From: Saturnia japonica | Lineage: Eukaryota; Arthropoda; Insecta; Lepidoptera; Saturniidae | Assembly (NCBI GenBank): GCA_033032175.1 | Contig: CM065316.1 | Span: 2,636,115 to 2,700,114, forward strand | Direction of reading: 5' to 3' | DNA length: 64,000 nucleotides | In this document: piece by piece, positions 1-10,734 of the stretch | Layout: every line of letters starts with the position of its first letter | How positions within the stretch are numbered: the first letter of the stretch is position 1 | Notes under the pieces: model-generated | Databases searched by the model: none | Seen by the model: the letters and a program-made list of their open reading frames with translations, nothing else | What the model was told of the DNA's origin: nothing | Translations under genes and position numbers: made by a program

Positions 1-1190
1 CCACCTTGTCTTTGAAAAATACTACGTATTTTTATGTCCACTTCAAATTTCCTTGTAATGTGCGCATCACATAAAAGCTACTGGATAGATTTTGATCATT
101 TTTTATTTTTATTGTACTTGGTCCTTATCTTTTATCTAAAAAAAATATCAAGATACTAAATAATTCTGTAGTCAACGAGTGCGGAGCCGCGTGCATATTA
201 TTTGATTTTAACACAATTATTAAATTTAATTTTGTAACATTATTCTCACGTGTACAAAACCTACTGTTATAGTGATTTGTCAAATACAAACATTTACAAA
301 AAAACACCGGAAACCCATTTAGAGCGCGTATCCTGTGCTTCACAATTCGCATTCATTATCTGTATAATGAGAATCGGTAATCTACATGAATTTACTATAA
401 TAATAGTTCCCCTTCTGTAGAGTTGTCTATTGTACCATAGTTATCTCGCTCACGGGTTCATTCAATAAACAGAACATGCTACTTAGACAGTTAAGCTAAC
501 CAAATCAACAACGGCTACCGCGAGATTGGCGTCGACACGCTCGACACCGGTTGTCGTTGTCATTGCCGGTTGGTTGCTGGCTTGTAAGTCGTCAGCATCT
601 GGTTATACAGTGGCTGATTGTTCATAATTTATATTCTAGCATATTATACAGATCCTTTGCTACTGCTCCCAAGAAACAATTATTCCGCGAACCGAAACTG
701 TAACAAAAATAAAATATCTACGCATAAAATAATTTTCAAGATAAAGTTAGGAAGACTCTGTGTCTGTCGCATTGGTTTTCATATCGACATAGAGGATATG
801 TGTAGGAAGTCTCCTTTGGTTTGCAATTCTCTGCTTAACCAGAAAAACACAATTAACCTATTTTCATGATTACTAAAGCTATTGCGAATTACGATGACAA
901 GAAGTACAGATTAATTTAAAATGAATTAGTACCATCTATTGGAAAATAGTTGTACTATTTATAATTATAAATTCTACATTTAAGTTGACTTATAAATAAT
1001 AAAATAAGTTCTCAAGAGATGGCGCTAATTCATATTGTTAATTATAATATAAAAATACGAATAATTCTTGCATACAGACGCTACATTATCCCAGAAAATG
1101 TTTGGCTCTATTATTGTATTCTAATAAAATAAATAATACAAACGAAGATGAGAGCGGTCGCTTATATAATACAGCAACATAGGTTTATAT
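1..1190. other. AT-rich intergenic stretch, no gene seen
   Basis: No convincing open frame, splice pattern or RNA gene was found. Short frames in both directions have no recognisable protein character. A slightly GC-richer patch near 510-600 (repeated 'ccgg/ggttg' words) is the only compositional change. Confidence 0.5.
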
Positions 1191-1194
1191 ATTA

Positions 1195-1400
1195 TTTAAA
1201 TAGATATACTTTTATTAACATAAACAGATGGCATTCCTCATGTGATTTTTTTCTATAGTAAACACAAACATTTATTTTATTATTAAACTATTTGTCTATT
1301 TTTCGTCAATAGCGGGAAACAAGCTTAAAAAATGACGTTTGAGTAATTAATGATCACGAAGAAGTAAAGGCCAAAGGGCGTTGCTACAAAAACCTCTTTG
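1195..1400 (+). repeat. Dispersed repeat family H, copy 1
   Basis: Contains the ordered words 'aacagatggc', 'aactatttgt..atttttcgtca' and a 'gaagaa..' segment. The same words recur in the same order at 4117-4290 and 18890-19155, and in reverse at 39075-39255. No coding capacity. Class unknown; boundaries approximate. Confidence 0.45.
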
Positions 1401-1439
1401 GAATAATATTTAAAGATTGAAGATAGCATGCGAGTATAT

Positions 1440-2040
1440 TATTTTCGCCACAACGACCGATCCGCAACATTTTGCTCATCGCACCTTGTGTATGAGGTAC
1501 ACAACCCAGGAGAGCCAGCCAAATCGTCTCAAGCGAAAATTGACTCATAAAAAGGTACTGGTGAGTATTTGGTAGACCAGTGCTGATGTCATTTACTACA
1601 GCTTCCTATGATCTGGCCAGACGATAACGGCAGATCTTTATTGTCAACAATTGCAAACCATGATGGAAAAGCTAGCCGTTAAACAACCGATACTGGTTAA
1701 TCTCTCTAGCCCACTGCTGCTTCAGGACAACGCTAGACCCTGTACTTCATGACAGACGGTCGGTATATTAGAGGAACTGCGGATGGAATATCTCCGACAC
1801 CCACCATACTCCCCGGATCTTGCTTTATCAGATTGCTACTTTTTTCGGAATTTGGACAATTTCTTGCAAGGAAAAAAATTCAATTCCTAAGAGGCAGTCC
1901 AAAGAGCCATCAAAGATTTTATTGATTCTTGCTACTACAATTTTCAGCAATGGAATCAATGAACTACTTGTAAAATGGCGAATATGCATAGATAATAATG
2001 ATACATACTACTCTGTCAAAAAAGTACCAGGAAAAAAAAA
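1440..2040 (+). pseudogene. Mariner-like transposase, decayed C-terminal part
   Basis: A broken plus-strand frame reads like the C-terminal two thirds of a Tc1/mariner transposase. Visible landmarks are a 'LLLQDNARP' block (second catalytic Asp) and a 'PPYSPDLALSD' block (third Asp). By count 34 residues separate the two Asp residues, the mariner D,D34D signature. The frame carries a stop right after the DNARP block (the tga near 1751) and frameshifts upstream, so it cannot make enzyme. It runs towards a second mariner relic on the opposite strand. Family assignment is firm; subfamily is not assigned. Confidence 0.8.
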
Positions 2041-2058
2041 TTATACTCAAAATGATAG

Positions 2059-3122
2059 TTATTCAATCAAATTTATTTTATCGCCTTCAAAGTATACTCC
2101 TTTAAAAACGATACACTTACGCTAACTAATAAATCCAATCATCAAAATATTTGTATACGCTTTTTCCAGAACTGAGTTTAGTTCTCGTCGCGAATTCTGC
2201 TCTAAGTCTTCTACCGAATGAAAACGAGTCCCAAGAAGTGGTAATTAGAGTTTAGGAAAAAGAAAGAAGTCGGCTGTAGGCATTTCTGGTAAATAAGGTG
2301 GTTGCTCGATGGTATTTGTTGAGTTTTTGGTCAAAAATTCGTTTAAAATCGAAGGCGCATTATAATAGTGCAAAATCCAAGAATTTTTTTTTTTACAAAT
2401 CTGACCTTTTTCGTCGAAGTTGCATTCTTAAACGCCGTTTATCGCTTAAAAAATATAAGTTGTTTACCGTTTGACCTTCCAGCACGAATTCCGAATGCAC
2501 AACACCGCGATAGTCAAAGAAAACAGTCAACATGACTTTGACTCTTGGATCAACTTTGGCGTGGTTTTTTCGGTTTCGGTTTAGCTGGAAGTCGCCGCTC
2601 CGAAGCTTGTTGAGTATTTTGCAGGTCAACTCGTAAACCCACGTCTCGTCACCAGTAACAATGCGTATGAATGTTGGGTCGGAATTGACTCGTTCTAGCA
2701 TGTCCTCAGCGACTTATAAATGCGATTGAGTTATTGGGAAAAATTCAGGACTTTTGGGACTATATAGCCGAGAGGAAACATGTTTCATACCCAACTGATT
2801 ATTTAAAATGATACGGATCAATTCGTGAGACAGAAAATTCAGCGGCTATCTCTCTTAAACTTTAATTAGGATTTTCAGTCACTATTTCCTTCACTTTTGG
2901 GATGCTAACTTCAGTTGAAGACGTTGCTGTCATACCAGGGTGAGGTAAATCTTCCAGCATAACTGTATCGCTTTTGAACGCTTTGTACCACTCATAAGCA
3001 CTTGTTTTTGATAAAGTCTATTCACCGTAAGCTTTCTGTAACATTTTCAGTGTCTCCGATCACGAAAGTCCATTGGCGATGCAAAATTTAAGACAAATTC
3101 TTTGTTCGATGGTTTTGGCCAT
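2059..3122 (-). pseudogene. Mariner-like transposase, near full length but broken
   Basis: Reading the minus strand from an ATG at 3120-3122, the frame starts MAKTIEQRICLKFC, the helix-turn-helix end of a mariner transposase. It continues through 'SREL' and the 'TGDETWVYE' block (first catalytic Asp, with 'DETWVYE' well preserved near 2640). The 'WILHYYNAPS' segment near 2360 normally reads HHDNAPSH, so the second catalytic Asp is Tyr here. The usual 'SPDLAP.DFF' block reads 'LPEMPTADFF'. Several in-frame stops and at least one shift near 2390 occur. It ends 'YFEGDKINLIE' and stop at 2059-2061. Dead copy of a lineage different from the plus-strand relic next to it. Confidence 0.85.
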
Positions 3123-3319
3123 TATGAAATTCGCTTTACATACTAGATATTATGGTCTAACTAAAACAGCACTGTATTTAATCTAAACCACAGAAGCAAC
3201 TCAAAAATCGCGCCGAAAAAAAAGCAGTTGTGCCAATTTCATTTGGAACTATGAACTGACTTCTGACTGAATGTACTACCATTGATTAAATGTATAATTT
3301 CATAATATTTTTTTCGTTT

Positions 3320-3515
3320 TACTTTTTAAAGTGAAACTTTTATTAGATCGTCTCAAAATTTTTGGTCTGTGTGTGCAAGTCGCGTGACGATCGGCCGCGG
3401 AGTAGGGATGGCGGCGCCTATAGCTCGCAGCAACTGACGGTGTAGTGTATAGACTATTACTCATTTGTGAATTTTTAGTTTGTCTATAATGTGAAAAAAA
3501 GTTTCACTTTTACCG
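3320..3515. mobile_element. Short inverted-repeat element, family G (copy 1)
   Basis: Opposed arms 'aaagtgaaactttt' (about 3328-3346) and 'aaaagtttcacttt' (about 3497-3512) flank about 150 bp of GC-richer sequence. The arm resembles the ends of a larger element at 50237-51105. Probably a MITE-like or internally deleted DNA element; no protein coded. Confidence 0.4.
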
Positions 3516-3789
3516 TGGTTTCATAAAACCACACAATCAATTTTTTTCCTTATTTATCACTAATTTCATAGGTAAGGACCTATTATCTAAAAGAAACGAT
3601 ATTAATCCTACTATGAGAGATAAAGCTGAAGAGTTTTTTTTGTTTTAACACGGTGCCTATCATCAGGTAAAGTGCCGTGACTTTGCCATGATACGATAAA
3701 AAAAACGAAGCCCAAAACATAATTTCATTCATCCGTATTATCACGTCTGACTATGTTTTAATAATTAAGTAATATGAATAACCATTTTA

Positions 3790-4015
3790 GCCGTCAACTC
3801 ACGCGCTGCTTCGATCGCCCAGCGGCAAAACAACATGGTCACCGGAGGAGGTACTCAAAACTGTAAACGATACAAATATAAAGACTGAATGAGTACCAGC
3901 TTTAAACATTGCTGCGAAAGAAGTGAAGAAGAGCCTCGAATCTGGAACAAAACTGGTATGTAAGTTTAGGTTTAAGAACATTTCCTATAAAGTTGGCAAA
4001 GAAAGTTTGCTGTCT
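3790..4015 (+). pseudogene. Possible decayed transposon-type HTH coding fragment
   Basis: A plus-strand frame beginning near 3822 reads 'TTWSPEEVLKTVN', then a stop, then 'NIAAKEVKKSLESG'. This is reminiscent of the psq/pogo-type helix-turn-helix found at the N terminus of some transposases and their domesticated relatives. One internal stop is visible and no start or splice pattern is evident. Weak call based on a short stretch only. Confidence 0.22.
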
Positions 4016-4116
4016 GCTAAGCATTACTGACCCTGACCCGCTGACGTGCGGATATATTTTATCGCAAGTGTAAACAATTTAACAGGTGTCATGTTAGTTA
4101 ATCAAATTTATAATAG

Positions 4117-4290
4117 ATGGCGCATTGAAATATTTTATTAGCACCAACAGATGGCGTTTATAATGAAATTTCTTCAAACTATTTGTATTTTTCGTCAAAC
4201 CGTGAGCAAATAATGATAAAATGAAGAATTAACGGAGATATGGCTTTGCCAGGAGAAAACTCCCTTGAGAAATAACATATAATATGATGA
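4117..4290 (+). repeat. Dispersed repeat family H, copy 2
   Basis: Shares 'agatggcg', 'aactatttgt.tttttcgtcaa', 'atgaagaattaacggagatat' and 'cttgagaaataa' in order with the copy at 18890-19155. Noncoding; class unknown. Confidence 0.5.
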
Positions 4291-4329
4291 TTGAAATCCA
4301 TATATCAATATATCATCATTTAAATATCA

Positions 4330-4530
4330 TAGGTAAACACAATTTTTAAATTAAAAAAATAAACTAACCTCAATTATTTTTAGGAGTTGGTGTATCTTCG
4401 AATTCTAATATCCAATGCCAATGAAATTAAAATGACCACCCTTGAGATACCTTCCCCTTTCTAACAAAATAAGAATTAACGAAATCGGTTCATAAACAAA
4501 GAAGTTATGGCTGAAAATCTATAAAAAAAA
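4330..4530 (+). repeat. Dispersed repeat family A, copy 1
   Basis: Contains the diagnostic series 'gtgtatcttcgaa', 'ccaatgccaatgaaattaaaat', 'cggttcataaacaaagaagt' and 'atggctgaa', found also at 7085-7330, 8110-8345, 29885-30100 and 57549-57775 and reversed at 4800-5020 and 27060-27190. At least seven copies in 64 kb. No protein; probably a nonautonomous transposon. Confidence 0.6.
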
Positions 4531-4559
4531 CTTTACAATAGTAGGATAGGTTGTTTCAT

Positions 4560-4790
4560 TGTTACCATACTATGTAGTAATATTATGAATACAAAAATAA
4601 CTGTCTGTCTGTTAGTTTGTTACCTTTTCAAACCTAAACCTCTGAACCGATTGCAATAAAATTTAACACAAAGGTAGCCTGGGGCCTGGAGAAGGGCATA
4701 GTATGAAAAACACGTATATGAGGTCGGGAGACGCGCGAGGAAAATGTTAGTTTATTAAAAAACGAAAAATTAGAATTTGGAGTTGCCCAG
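4560..4790 (+). repeat. Dispersed repeat ('accgattgcaataaaattt' type)
   Basis: Begins near 'tattatgaatac', followed by 'gtctgtctgttagtttgttacc', 'ctctgaaccgattgcaataaa' and 'gagacgcgcgagg'. This layout matches the 51620-51840 element in style. Noncoding; a small transposon-derived repeat is likely. Confidence 0.35.
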
Positions 4791-4799
4791 AAAATTGCA

Positions 4800-5020
4800 T
4801 TTTTTAACTGACTTAAAAAAATGAGGAGGTTTTCAATTCGATTGTATATATTTATTTATTTTTATGGAAATCCACGCATAACTTCTTTGTTTGCGAATCG
4901 ATTTAGATGATTATTGTTCCGTTAAAAAGGGGATACCTCAAGTGAGGTCCCACTTTAATTTAGCATTGGACTTTCGACTTTGAAGATACATTACCAGAGT
5001 ACACCTCAAATTAATTCGAG
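4800..5020 (-). repeat. Dispersed repeat family A, copy 2 (reverse)
   Basis: Reverse complement of the family A series: 'cataacttctttgtttgcgaatcg', 'gcattggactttcgac' and 'tttgaagataca' appear in reverse order. Opposite in orientation to the copy 300 bp upstream. Confidence 0.6.
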
Positions 5021-5157
5021 ATGATTTCTTTTTTGTTAAAAATTGTCTTGACTATTATTTATTTTAAGAATTCAATAAAATATCTCACGCTTCGAACGTT
5101 CGATATGTGTTAGGTACATACATACCTATTCTTATTTTATTTTGTACATTATTAGCC

Positions 5158-5650
5158 TCGAGAGGTTTCCAGGAAAAAAAATTCGAGATAGGTGGCGCTG
5201 TGGTCGAGTTAATAACTATCGTAAAGGGTAGGACAACCTTTACCGGGCATAATAAGTACAGATTATTAAAAAATACGCAATTATACAAGTAAAATATTTT
5301 ACCTTTAATAAACAAATTCCCTCATTTAGGTCTCTATCGAGGTCAACGTGCCTGTTCTCGACTTATCTACATGGACCCTCTCTGATTTGGATGATGCTAT
5401 TGAATCTAAAAAGTTTACCTACAGCTATACCGAATCTCTACCATATTTAGAAAAAGCTCGTAAAGAATTAAAAGAGCAAAAACGGGTAAGAATTTCTTTC
5501 CAATTTTCAAGTTAACATAGTAAGTGAATAAGTTTTTATTGATTTTTACTTCACTTTCAGGTGAAAGTGTATCTCATAACACCTTACGGGCTCTTGAAAA
5601 GTCAATCGGGCCATACGGAACTTATCCCGAAAAAGATTTATCAATAATAT
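5158..5650 (+). pseudogene. Unrecognised coding exons, reading frames do not join
   Basis: Three protein-like blocks lie in a row. Block 1 follows a 'tttccag' acceptor and reads EKKFEIGGAVVELITIVKG onward until a gtaaaa donor at about 5290. Block 2 (about 5330-5486, after 'ctcatttag') has an open frame with VNVPVLDLSTWTLSDLDDAI and PYLEKARKELKEQKR, ending at a good gtaaga donor. Block 3 (about 5561-5647, after 'tttcactttcag') reads VKVYLITPYGLLKSQSG and ends IPKKIYQ-stop. Blocks 2 and 3 join in phase 0 across a normal 70-bp intron. Block 1 ends in phase 2, so it does not join block 2, and the gap of about 41 bp is too short for a usual intron. I do not recognise the protein. It may be the 3' end of a host gene or of a mobile element gene, now broken. 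Confidence 0.5.
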
Positions 5651-5669
5651 AATTTATGAAAATCAGCAA

Positions 5670-6185
5670 GAGATGTTATTTATGGGTGGCGTAAAATGTC
5701 TAATGTTAAAAAAAGTATTTTATGTAGAAATTACAAAATATAGTAAAACGTATCTCCAATGTTGTATTTATTATTATTATCTATATTAATAAATATGTAG
5801 CTCTGTCTGTACATGACGTATTTTTTTTTTATAAATTACCTGCTACACGTATGTATAGTCTATATCGTCTCATAGTGATAAAACAAAAAGAAATTGTTTT
5901 TGTCTTTATATCTGTTTGTATTTTCGGATTAAACTCAAAAAAGGCTTGACAGATTTTTATGGACTTTTTTACATGGGAAGATAATAATAATTTAAGCTAA
6001 GTAATTATTCATCAATCGAGATAGGCTCTAGGAATTGTCAATATTGTAAGTAAAAGTAAAATTACGAGACGAAACAAATAACTGCGTAGAAACGCGTGTG
6101 GTGTGGTGGTGGGCTTAATTTTTAAAACAATATAAAGCAGGTAGGTCAAAATCTACCGACAACTTTTAAATATAGATAAATATTA
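5670..6185. other. AT-rich stretch, no gene seen
   Basis: Long A/T runs and microsatellite-like 'ttattattat' words. No protein-like frame and no RNA gene. Confidence 0.4.
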
Positions 6186-6189
6186 TTTT

Positions 6190-6600
6190 TCAAGCCCGGC
6201 GAAGCTGTCAGAGCCTCTAATGGCTTCAGGACTCTTAGCACTAACACACATGGCTAACAGTATAGTCAGTTAAGGGAAAAAATTCAATCAACAATATTTT
6301 ATTTCGTTTAAGCGCTAAGAAGTCACTTAAGAATGCAAAAGCAACGCACTACTACCGTTTCGGAAAACATCCTAGCCATCGTTTTTTTTTAAACTAAAAT
6401 ATACATGTTCCTAACTCCTGGGAGGGAGGAAGGAACAAGTTTATATGTATTTAGTGATCTGTCAATTTTTGTCTAAACTAACTAGTACAAAATAAAAAAT
6501 GGTCCCCTACAGAACCTATGTAAGGTACCTGTGTGGTGTGTACGACTGTGGGGTACAGTGTAATGATGTATGTTGGTTGCTAGTGAATGCAAAAAGAAAC
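6190..6600. repeat. Decayed Jockey-family 3' UTR fragments, two orientations
   Basis: 6195-6275 resembles, on the plus strand, the terminal part of the Jockey 3' UTR seen at 12425-12487 ('ggtgaagctg', 'gctaacagt.tagtcagtt'). 6410-6600 resembles the same UTR in reverse, as at 31070-31260 ('ctgggaggaaggaa', 'ggtccc.cacagaaccta', 'tgtgtggtgtg'). Old, diverged pieces of the family whose younger copies lie elsewhere in the window. Confidence 0.5.
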
Positions 6601-7084
6601 TGTAAGAAATAGGGCTCATAATATATTTCTATGGTTTTTAGAGGTTTTTTTATTGTTTAAATTTCTTATTATCGTCTTTAGTGGATGTACTGAGAAGGAT
6701 TGACTTCCAGACATCAACATCATTCACATAATGATCCATACCCTTTCGAGAACAAAACTTGCTTTTAACAAACGTCATTGCTTGTAACATGATTCTTGAA
6801 CTTATTATCCAACAAATCGGTAATGTGCTTAGGAAACGATTTGAAGCGATGATAGTTTTTCACGTATGAAATAAAGTAGGAAATGTTCTAGAAAATAAAT
6901 GTAAAATAATTGCATTAATTTCACGTTCGTTTAATAAATAAAACCCAACAATTAACTGAAATGAGTAAATTTTAAGAATACCGGGGTAAGTAGTTGTGTT
7001 TGAATTATTTTCTGTATTAACAGGTATTATATATATTTCAAGTTAAGACAAAATATGAGTTTCATTATTATTTTCTTGAAATGC

Positions 7085-7330
7085 TAATATTTAAAGACAC
7101 AACAAAAAATTAAAACAACTTTAATGATTTTGAGAAATTCCTTGGTGTATCTTCGAAGTCGAAGGTTCAATGCCAATGAAATTAAAATAGGACCACCCTT
7201 GAGGTATCGCCACAACAAAAAATAGAATCATCCAAATCGGTCCAATCGGAAAACAAAGAAGTCATGGCGGAATATCCTCTACAAAAATATACATTCGAAT
7301 TGAGTAACCGTCTTTTGTTGGAGTCGATTA
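7085..7330 (+). repeat. Dispersed repeat family A, copy 3
   Basis: Shows 'ttggtgtatcttcgaagtc', 'caatgccaatgaaattaaaat', 'aaacaaagaagtcatggc' and a 'gtcttttgttggagtcgatt' tail in family order. Noncoding. Confidence 0.65.
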
Positions 7331-7785
7331 GAAATTAAAGCATTTCGACTAAAAATAGTTCGCTAAGGATTCAACAGATGGCAGTTTTGCACATTGTAGC
7401 ATTACCTAGTTTTTTGCTAGTAAATTAGTTCGCTTAAAATTCAACAGATGGCACGTTGCTTAATTCGTAGTAAGTACATAAAAATGTGAAAAATATATAC
7501 TATGTACATAAATTATTATTCAACTTATTATTAATTTATTAATAATTATTAATTATATTGTTATTCAACTTTGTATTTATAAAATGAAATATAGATATCA
7601 CAAAAAAATATTCTGTTAAATTTTCAAATCTAGAGTTTAAATAGGTTTCTTTCATTTAAAAAGGTGAACAAAATGCATACAATTGCTATCTAGTATTAGG
7701 AATTAAAATGATTTTTATGGTAATTTGTTCAATATGTATAGTTTTATATCTATAAGCATATTCGTAATTTGAAACACTATATCAA

Positions 7786-7868
7786 GTCAGGTTGGCCGAG
7801 TGGTCTAAGGCGCCAGATTTAAGCTCTGGTTCCCGAGAGGGAGCGTGGGTTCGAACCCCACACCTGAC
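7786..7868 (+). tRNA. tRNA-Leu (anticodon UAA)
   Basis: An 83-nt cloverleaf. The acceptor stem GTCAGGT pairs perfectly with ACCTGAC at 7862-7868. The A box is TGGCCGAGTGG. The anticodon stem CCAGA/TCTGG encloses loop TTTAAGC with anticodon TAA. A long variable arm (TCCCGAGAGGGA) marks a class II leucine tRNA. The B box GGGTTCGAACCCC is canonical. No intron is present. A T6 run at 7882-7887 supplies the RNA polymerase III terminator. The gene looks intact and functional rather than SINE-like. Confidence 0.95.
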
Positions 7869-7881
7869 AAAGTGGTGTTCC

Positions 7882-7887
7882 TTTTTT
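7882..7887 (+). terminator. RNA polymerase III T-run terminator of tRNA-Leu
   Basis: Six consecutive T residues, 13 bp after the end of the tRNA, the usual Pol III stop signal. Confidence 0.8.
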
Positions 7888-8109
7888 ATGTATTTTTCTA
7901 CAAAATTGGGTCAATTTTTTGACTACTATACTTTTATAGACACTCGTTTAAAAATGATTCTTAGGTAAAATATAAAAATAAATTATCGTTAAAAGTAAAT
8001 GCTTACATGATTTATTATTGGTTTTACTTATCAATTTAATTATAAACCTCACGCAAGAATGTTCAAAATATAATATGTAACTAGCAATAGAAATGGTAAT
8101 AACAATTTT

Positions 8110-8345
8110 TAACAAAAAAAGATAACTAACTTGAATGGTTTTGACAAGTTCCCTGGGGTATCTTCGAAGTCCAAGGTTCAATGCCAGTGAAATTAAAATG
8201 GGACTTGCCTTTGATATCCCTTTTCTAACGAAAAATAATCATTTAAATCGGTTCATTAGCAAAGAAGTTATGGCTGAACATCCATTAAAAAAATGCAATC
8301 GAATTGAAAAGAACATTCGTCCTTTATTGAAGTCAGTTAAAAATG
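8110..8345 (+). repeat. Dispersed repeat family A, copy 4
   Basis: Well-preserved copy: 'ggggtatcttcgaagtcc', 'caatgccagtgaaattaaaat', 'atcggttcattagcaaagaa', 'gttatggctgaacatcc'. The apparent 78-codon frame across it is a chance frame in the repeat. Confidence 0.65.
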
Positions 8346-8559
8346 ACTTAAAATATAATATCTCAAATTAATGTTATTTATTAATATACCTGTAAATGTT
8401 AAAATAATACCTATTTTACTTCTATAATACTACTTGCAACTTACCGTGTTAATTTTAGTCAACAAACACCGAGGCACCAACGCACGCATGTAGTCTATCA
8501 TAATTCTTCTTCCCGCAAGTACATATTATTTTAATTTTTCATTTTCTCCTAAATTATGT

Positions 8560-9055
8560 GTCCAAAAACATACTGTAAAGAGCAAAATTTAACATCATAA
8601 AATCATCTTTATGATGAAGTAACTTTTGTTTGTAAGGATTAATATGCTTTATCTAAAAATAATGCTTAAAGATCACTTTTAATATTCAACAAATCTTTGG
8701 CACAGTATAGTTATCTTATTTTTGCTTATGTATAAGAGAGAGGCATATGCTATCGCGAACTTTTTTTAGGTATACTAAGGATCAAAACTTTTGTAGAACA
8801 TTATATTTCCGTATTAGTAACGATAATGCACGCGGTTAAAGCAGTTCGGAAGGGCCTCGACTTCGGAGTTACGTAACAAAAATCAATATTTAATGGCTAT
8901 TTGAGAGTTGTATCCTAGTCTTAGATAGCCTATAGCCTCGAGAGTCTGGCTATCATATACAAAAGAGATTTTTTCGAATCTGACTGGTAGTTCCAGAGAT
9001 TAGCGTGTTTACACAAACAAACAACAAAACTTTTCTGCTTTATTATATTATAGTA
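8560..9055 (-). repeat. Dispersed repeat family C, reverse copy
   Basis: Reverse counterpart of 15165-15620. Shared words are 'gcttatgtataagagag', 'atcgcgaactttttttaggtatac' and, further on, 'gactggtagttccagagatt' followed by 'cgtgtttacacaaacaaac'. No coding capacity seen. Confidence 0.5.
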
Positions 9056-9059
9056 ATAG

Positions 9060-9730
9060 CATAGATTCTTTGAAATATCCAGGTAGGTACATTATCTCCA
9101 TAATTAGAATTATCGAAATTACCTGATATTTGAAATAATTTCATATTATCTGTATCGACCGAAACCGATTAAATACCCTAAAGATATCCATATACAAATC
9201 CAAAATCTCATATCCGGAACATCCCTATTAATGTACCTATATTCTTATTAATGTAACAGAAAATGATTGATATCTATTTAACAATAAATAAACATAATTA
9301 GTAAGTATCATTAGCACAGCTTATTAAATATCAATAATTAAATTACTAATCCATCATCAAACAGAATTAACAGCTGCGCAATTACTGTTATGTAAATATA
9401 CTGTATCTGTGGTATCTGACTATCGTTTGGAAAATTCCAGACTGAAATGCATGGAACACGTGTTATGTTTTTTCATTTGCGTCACATATACACTTTACCG
9501 CTATGTAATAGAGTTTATATTCCTCTAACCGGTGCCTATATTTATTATTGTTTAGAAAGATAAACACTCACATGCGTGCTATAATCAGCTGTGACATGTG
9601 TATTTGTTAACAGTATACGTGTGCGTTAGTATTGAATGAAGGACGTTTTGAATTAATATTCTTGCTATGGCGTATTTTTAATCATACTTTTTTTATAATA
9701 TGGACCTAATACATTATTTTTTAAAATTAT
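9060..9730. other. AT-rich stretch, no gene seen
   Basis: No coding or RNA signature. Some 'ttattaat' low-complexity words. Confidence 0.4.
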
Positions 9731-9734
9731 TTAG

Positions 9735-10020
9735 AGATCAGGTCGTTTGACTAGAATAATAATTGTGGTCCCAGGTTCGAGTCTCGATAGACCCTATATC
9801 TACATTCGCAGTTTATATGCTAAGATAAGGATAACCGTTTATTACTATTAAGACAAGGTCGCAATGACACTGAAAAGAACAGGCAGGAGTCAATCTGCCA
9901 TCCCAGCCCCTTTAAGCTAAATACCTGCCGGCTTCACTCGCACGTAACCAAGTTCGGTGAAGCTGCAACAGTCGCAGCGACTTCAGGGCCTCTAAGGGTA
10001 ACAAACAGTATTAGTAAGTT
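9735..10020 (+). repeat. Possible SINE plus Jockey-like 3' tail
   Basis: 'ggttcgagtctcg' near 9775 resembles a tRNA B box, suggesting a tRNA-derived SINE head. From about 9900, 'ttcggtgaagctgcaaca' and 'gcagcgacttcagggcctctaag' match the 3' tail of the Jockey family in the window. This suggests a SINE or a truncated LINE tail. Boundaries uncertain. Confidence 0.35.
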
Positions 10021-10023
10021 ATA

Positions 10024-10412
10024 AAATAAATAATAGTTTAAAAAAAACTAAAAAAAACACGCTTTCATAAAAAATCCAACTAAAAAACAGAAAATAAAAT
10101 TTAATAAATTTGATTAAGTAAAGTGTAAAAAAAATGAATGTACATTATTGTAAAAAAAGCGTGGGGTGTATTCAAAGCGCTTTTTAAGATATTATATTAT
10201 CGAAGTGAAGATTCTTCTACTCATTATCTGTCAATAAAATTTTTATAATTATTCACACTATGCACCCCACGCTTTTTTTACAATAATGTAGGTACATTCA
10301 TTTTTTTTACACTGTACTTAATCAAATTTATTAAATTTTATTTTCTGTTTTTAAGTTGGATTTTTTATGAAAGCGTGTTTTTTTTAGTTTTTTTAAACTA
10401 TTATTTATTTTT
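10024..10412. mobile_element. 389-bp foldback element with about 145-150 bp inverted arms
   Basis: Left arm (about 10024-10168) and right arm (10263-10412) are near-perfect reverse complements: the inner ends are 'gcgtggggtg' and 'caccccacgc', the outer ends 'aataaataatagttt' and 'aaactattatttatt'. The right arm has one 4-bp insertion-like difference ('ggta' in 'gtaggtacatt') and a few substitutions. The unique centre is about 94 bp. No protein. Either a foldback/MITE element or a hairpin RNA locus. Confidence 0.8.
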
Positions 10413-10734
10413 CATTTTTTAGTTAAATTTTTTAAACTATAAATTATTTAGTTCGATTTGCTAACTATCAACCGCCCTTAATATGTACAAATGTGTTCCG
10501 ATTGTATCTTGGTTAAGAACACATATTCAAAGATTTCTATGATGCCAATATAAACAGCGAGACACATAGAGGTGCAACCTTATTTACAAATACAGTCAGT
10601 CACATTAATGCTTGAGTATGGAATTTTCAATCCGTAATCACTCTACAAAATATTATAATCATAGGAGCGAATCTGTTGGCGGCACTGAGAATGAGGATGT
10701 GTGTGAATTTTCACTCTGTGACTGATTGTAGATT

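Noticed and set aside
5107..5315. Opposed frames at 5085-5315 as two genes
   Set aside because: Only the plus-strand segment after the acceptor at about 5170 has protein-like composition; the minus-strand frame is its shadow.
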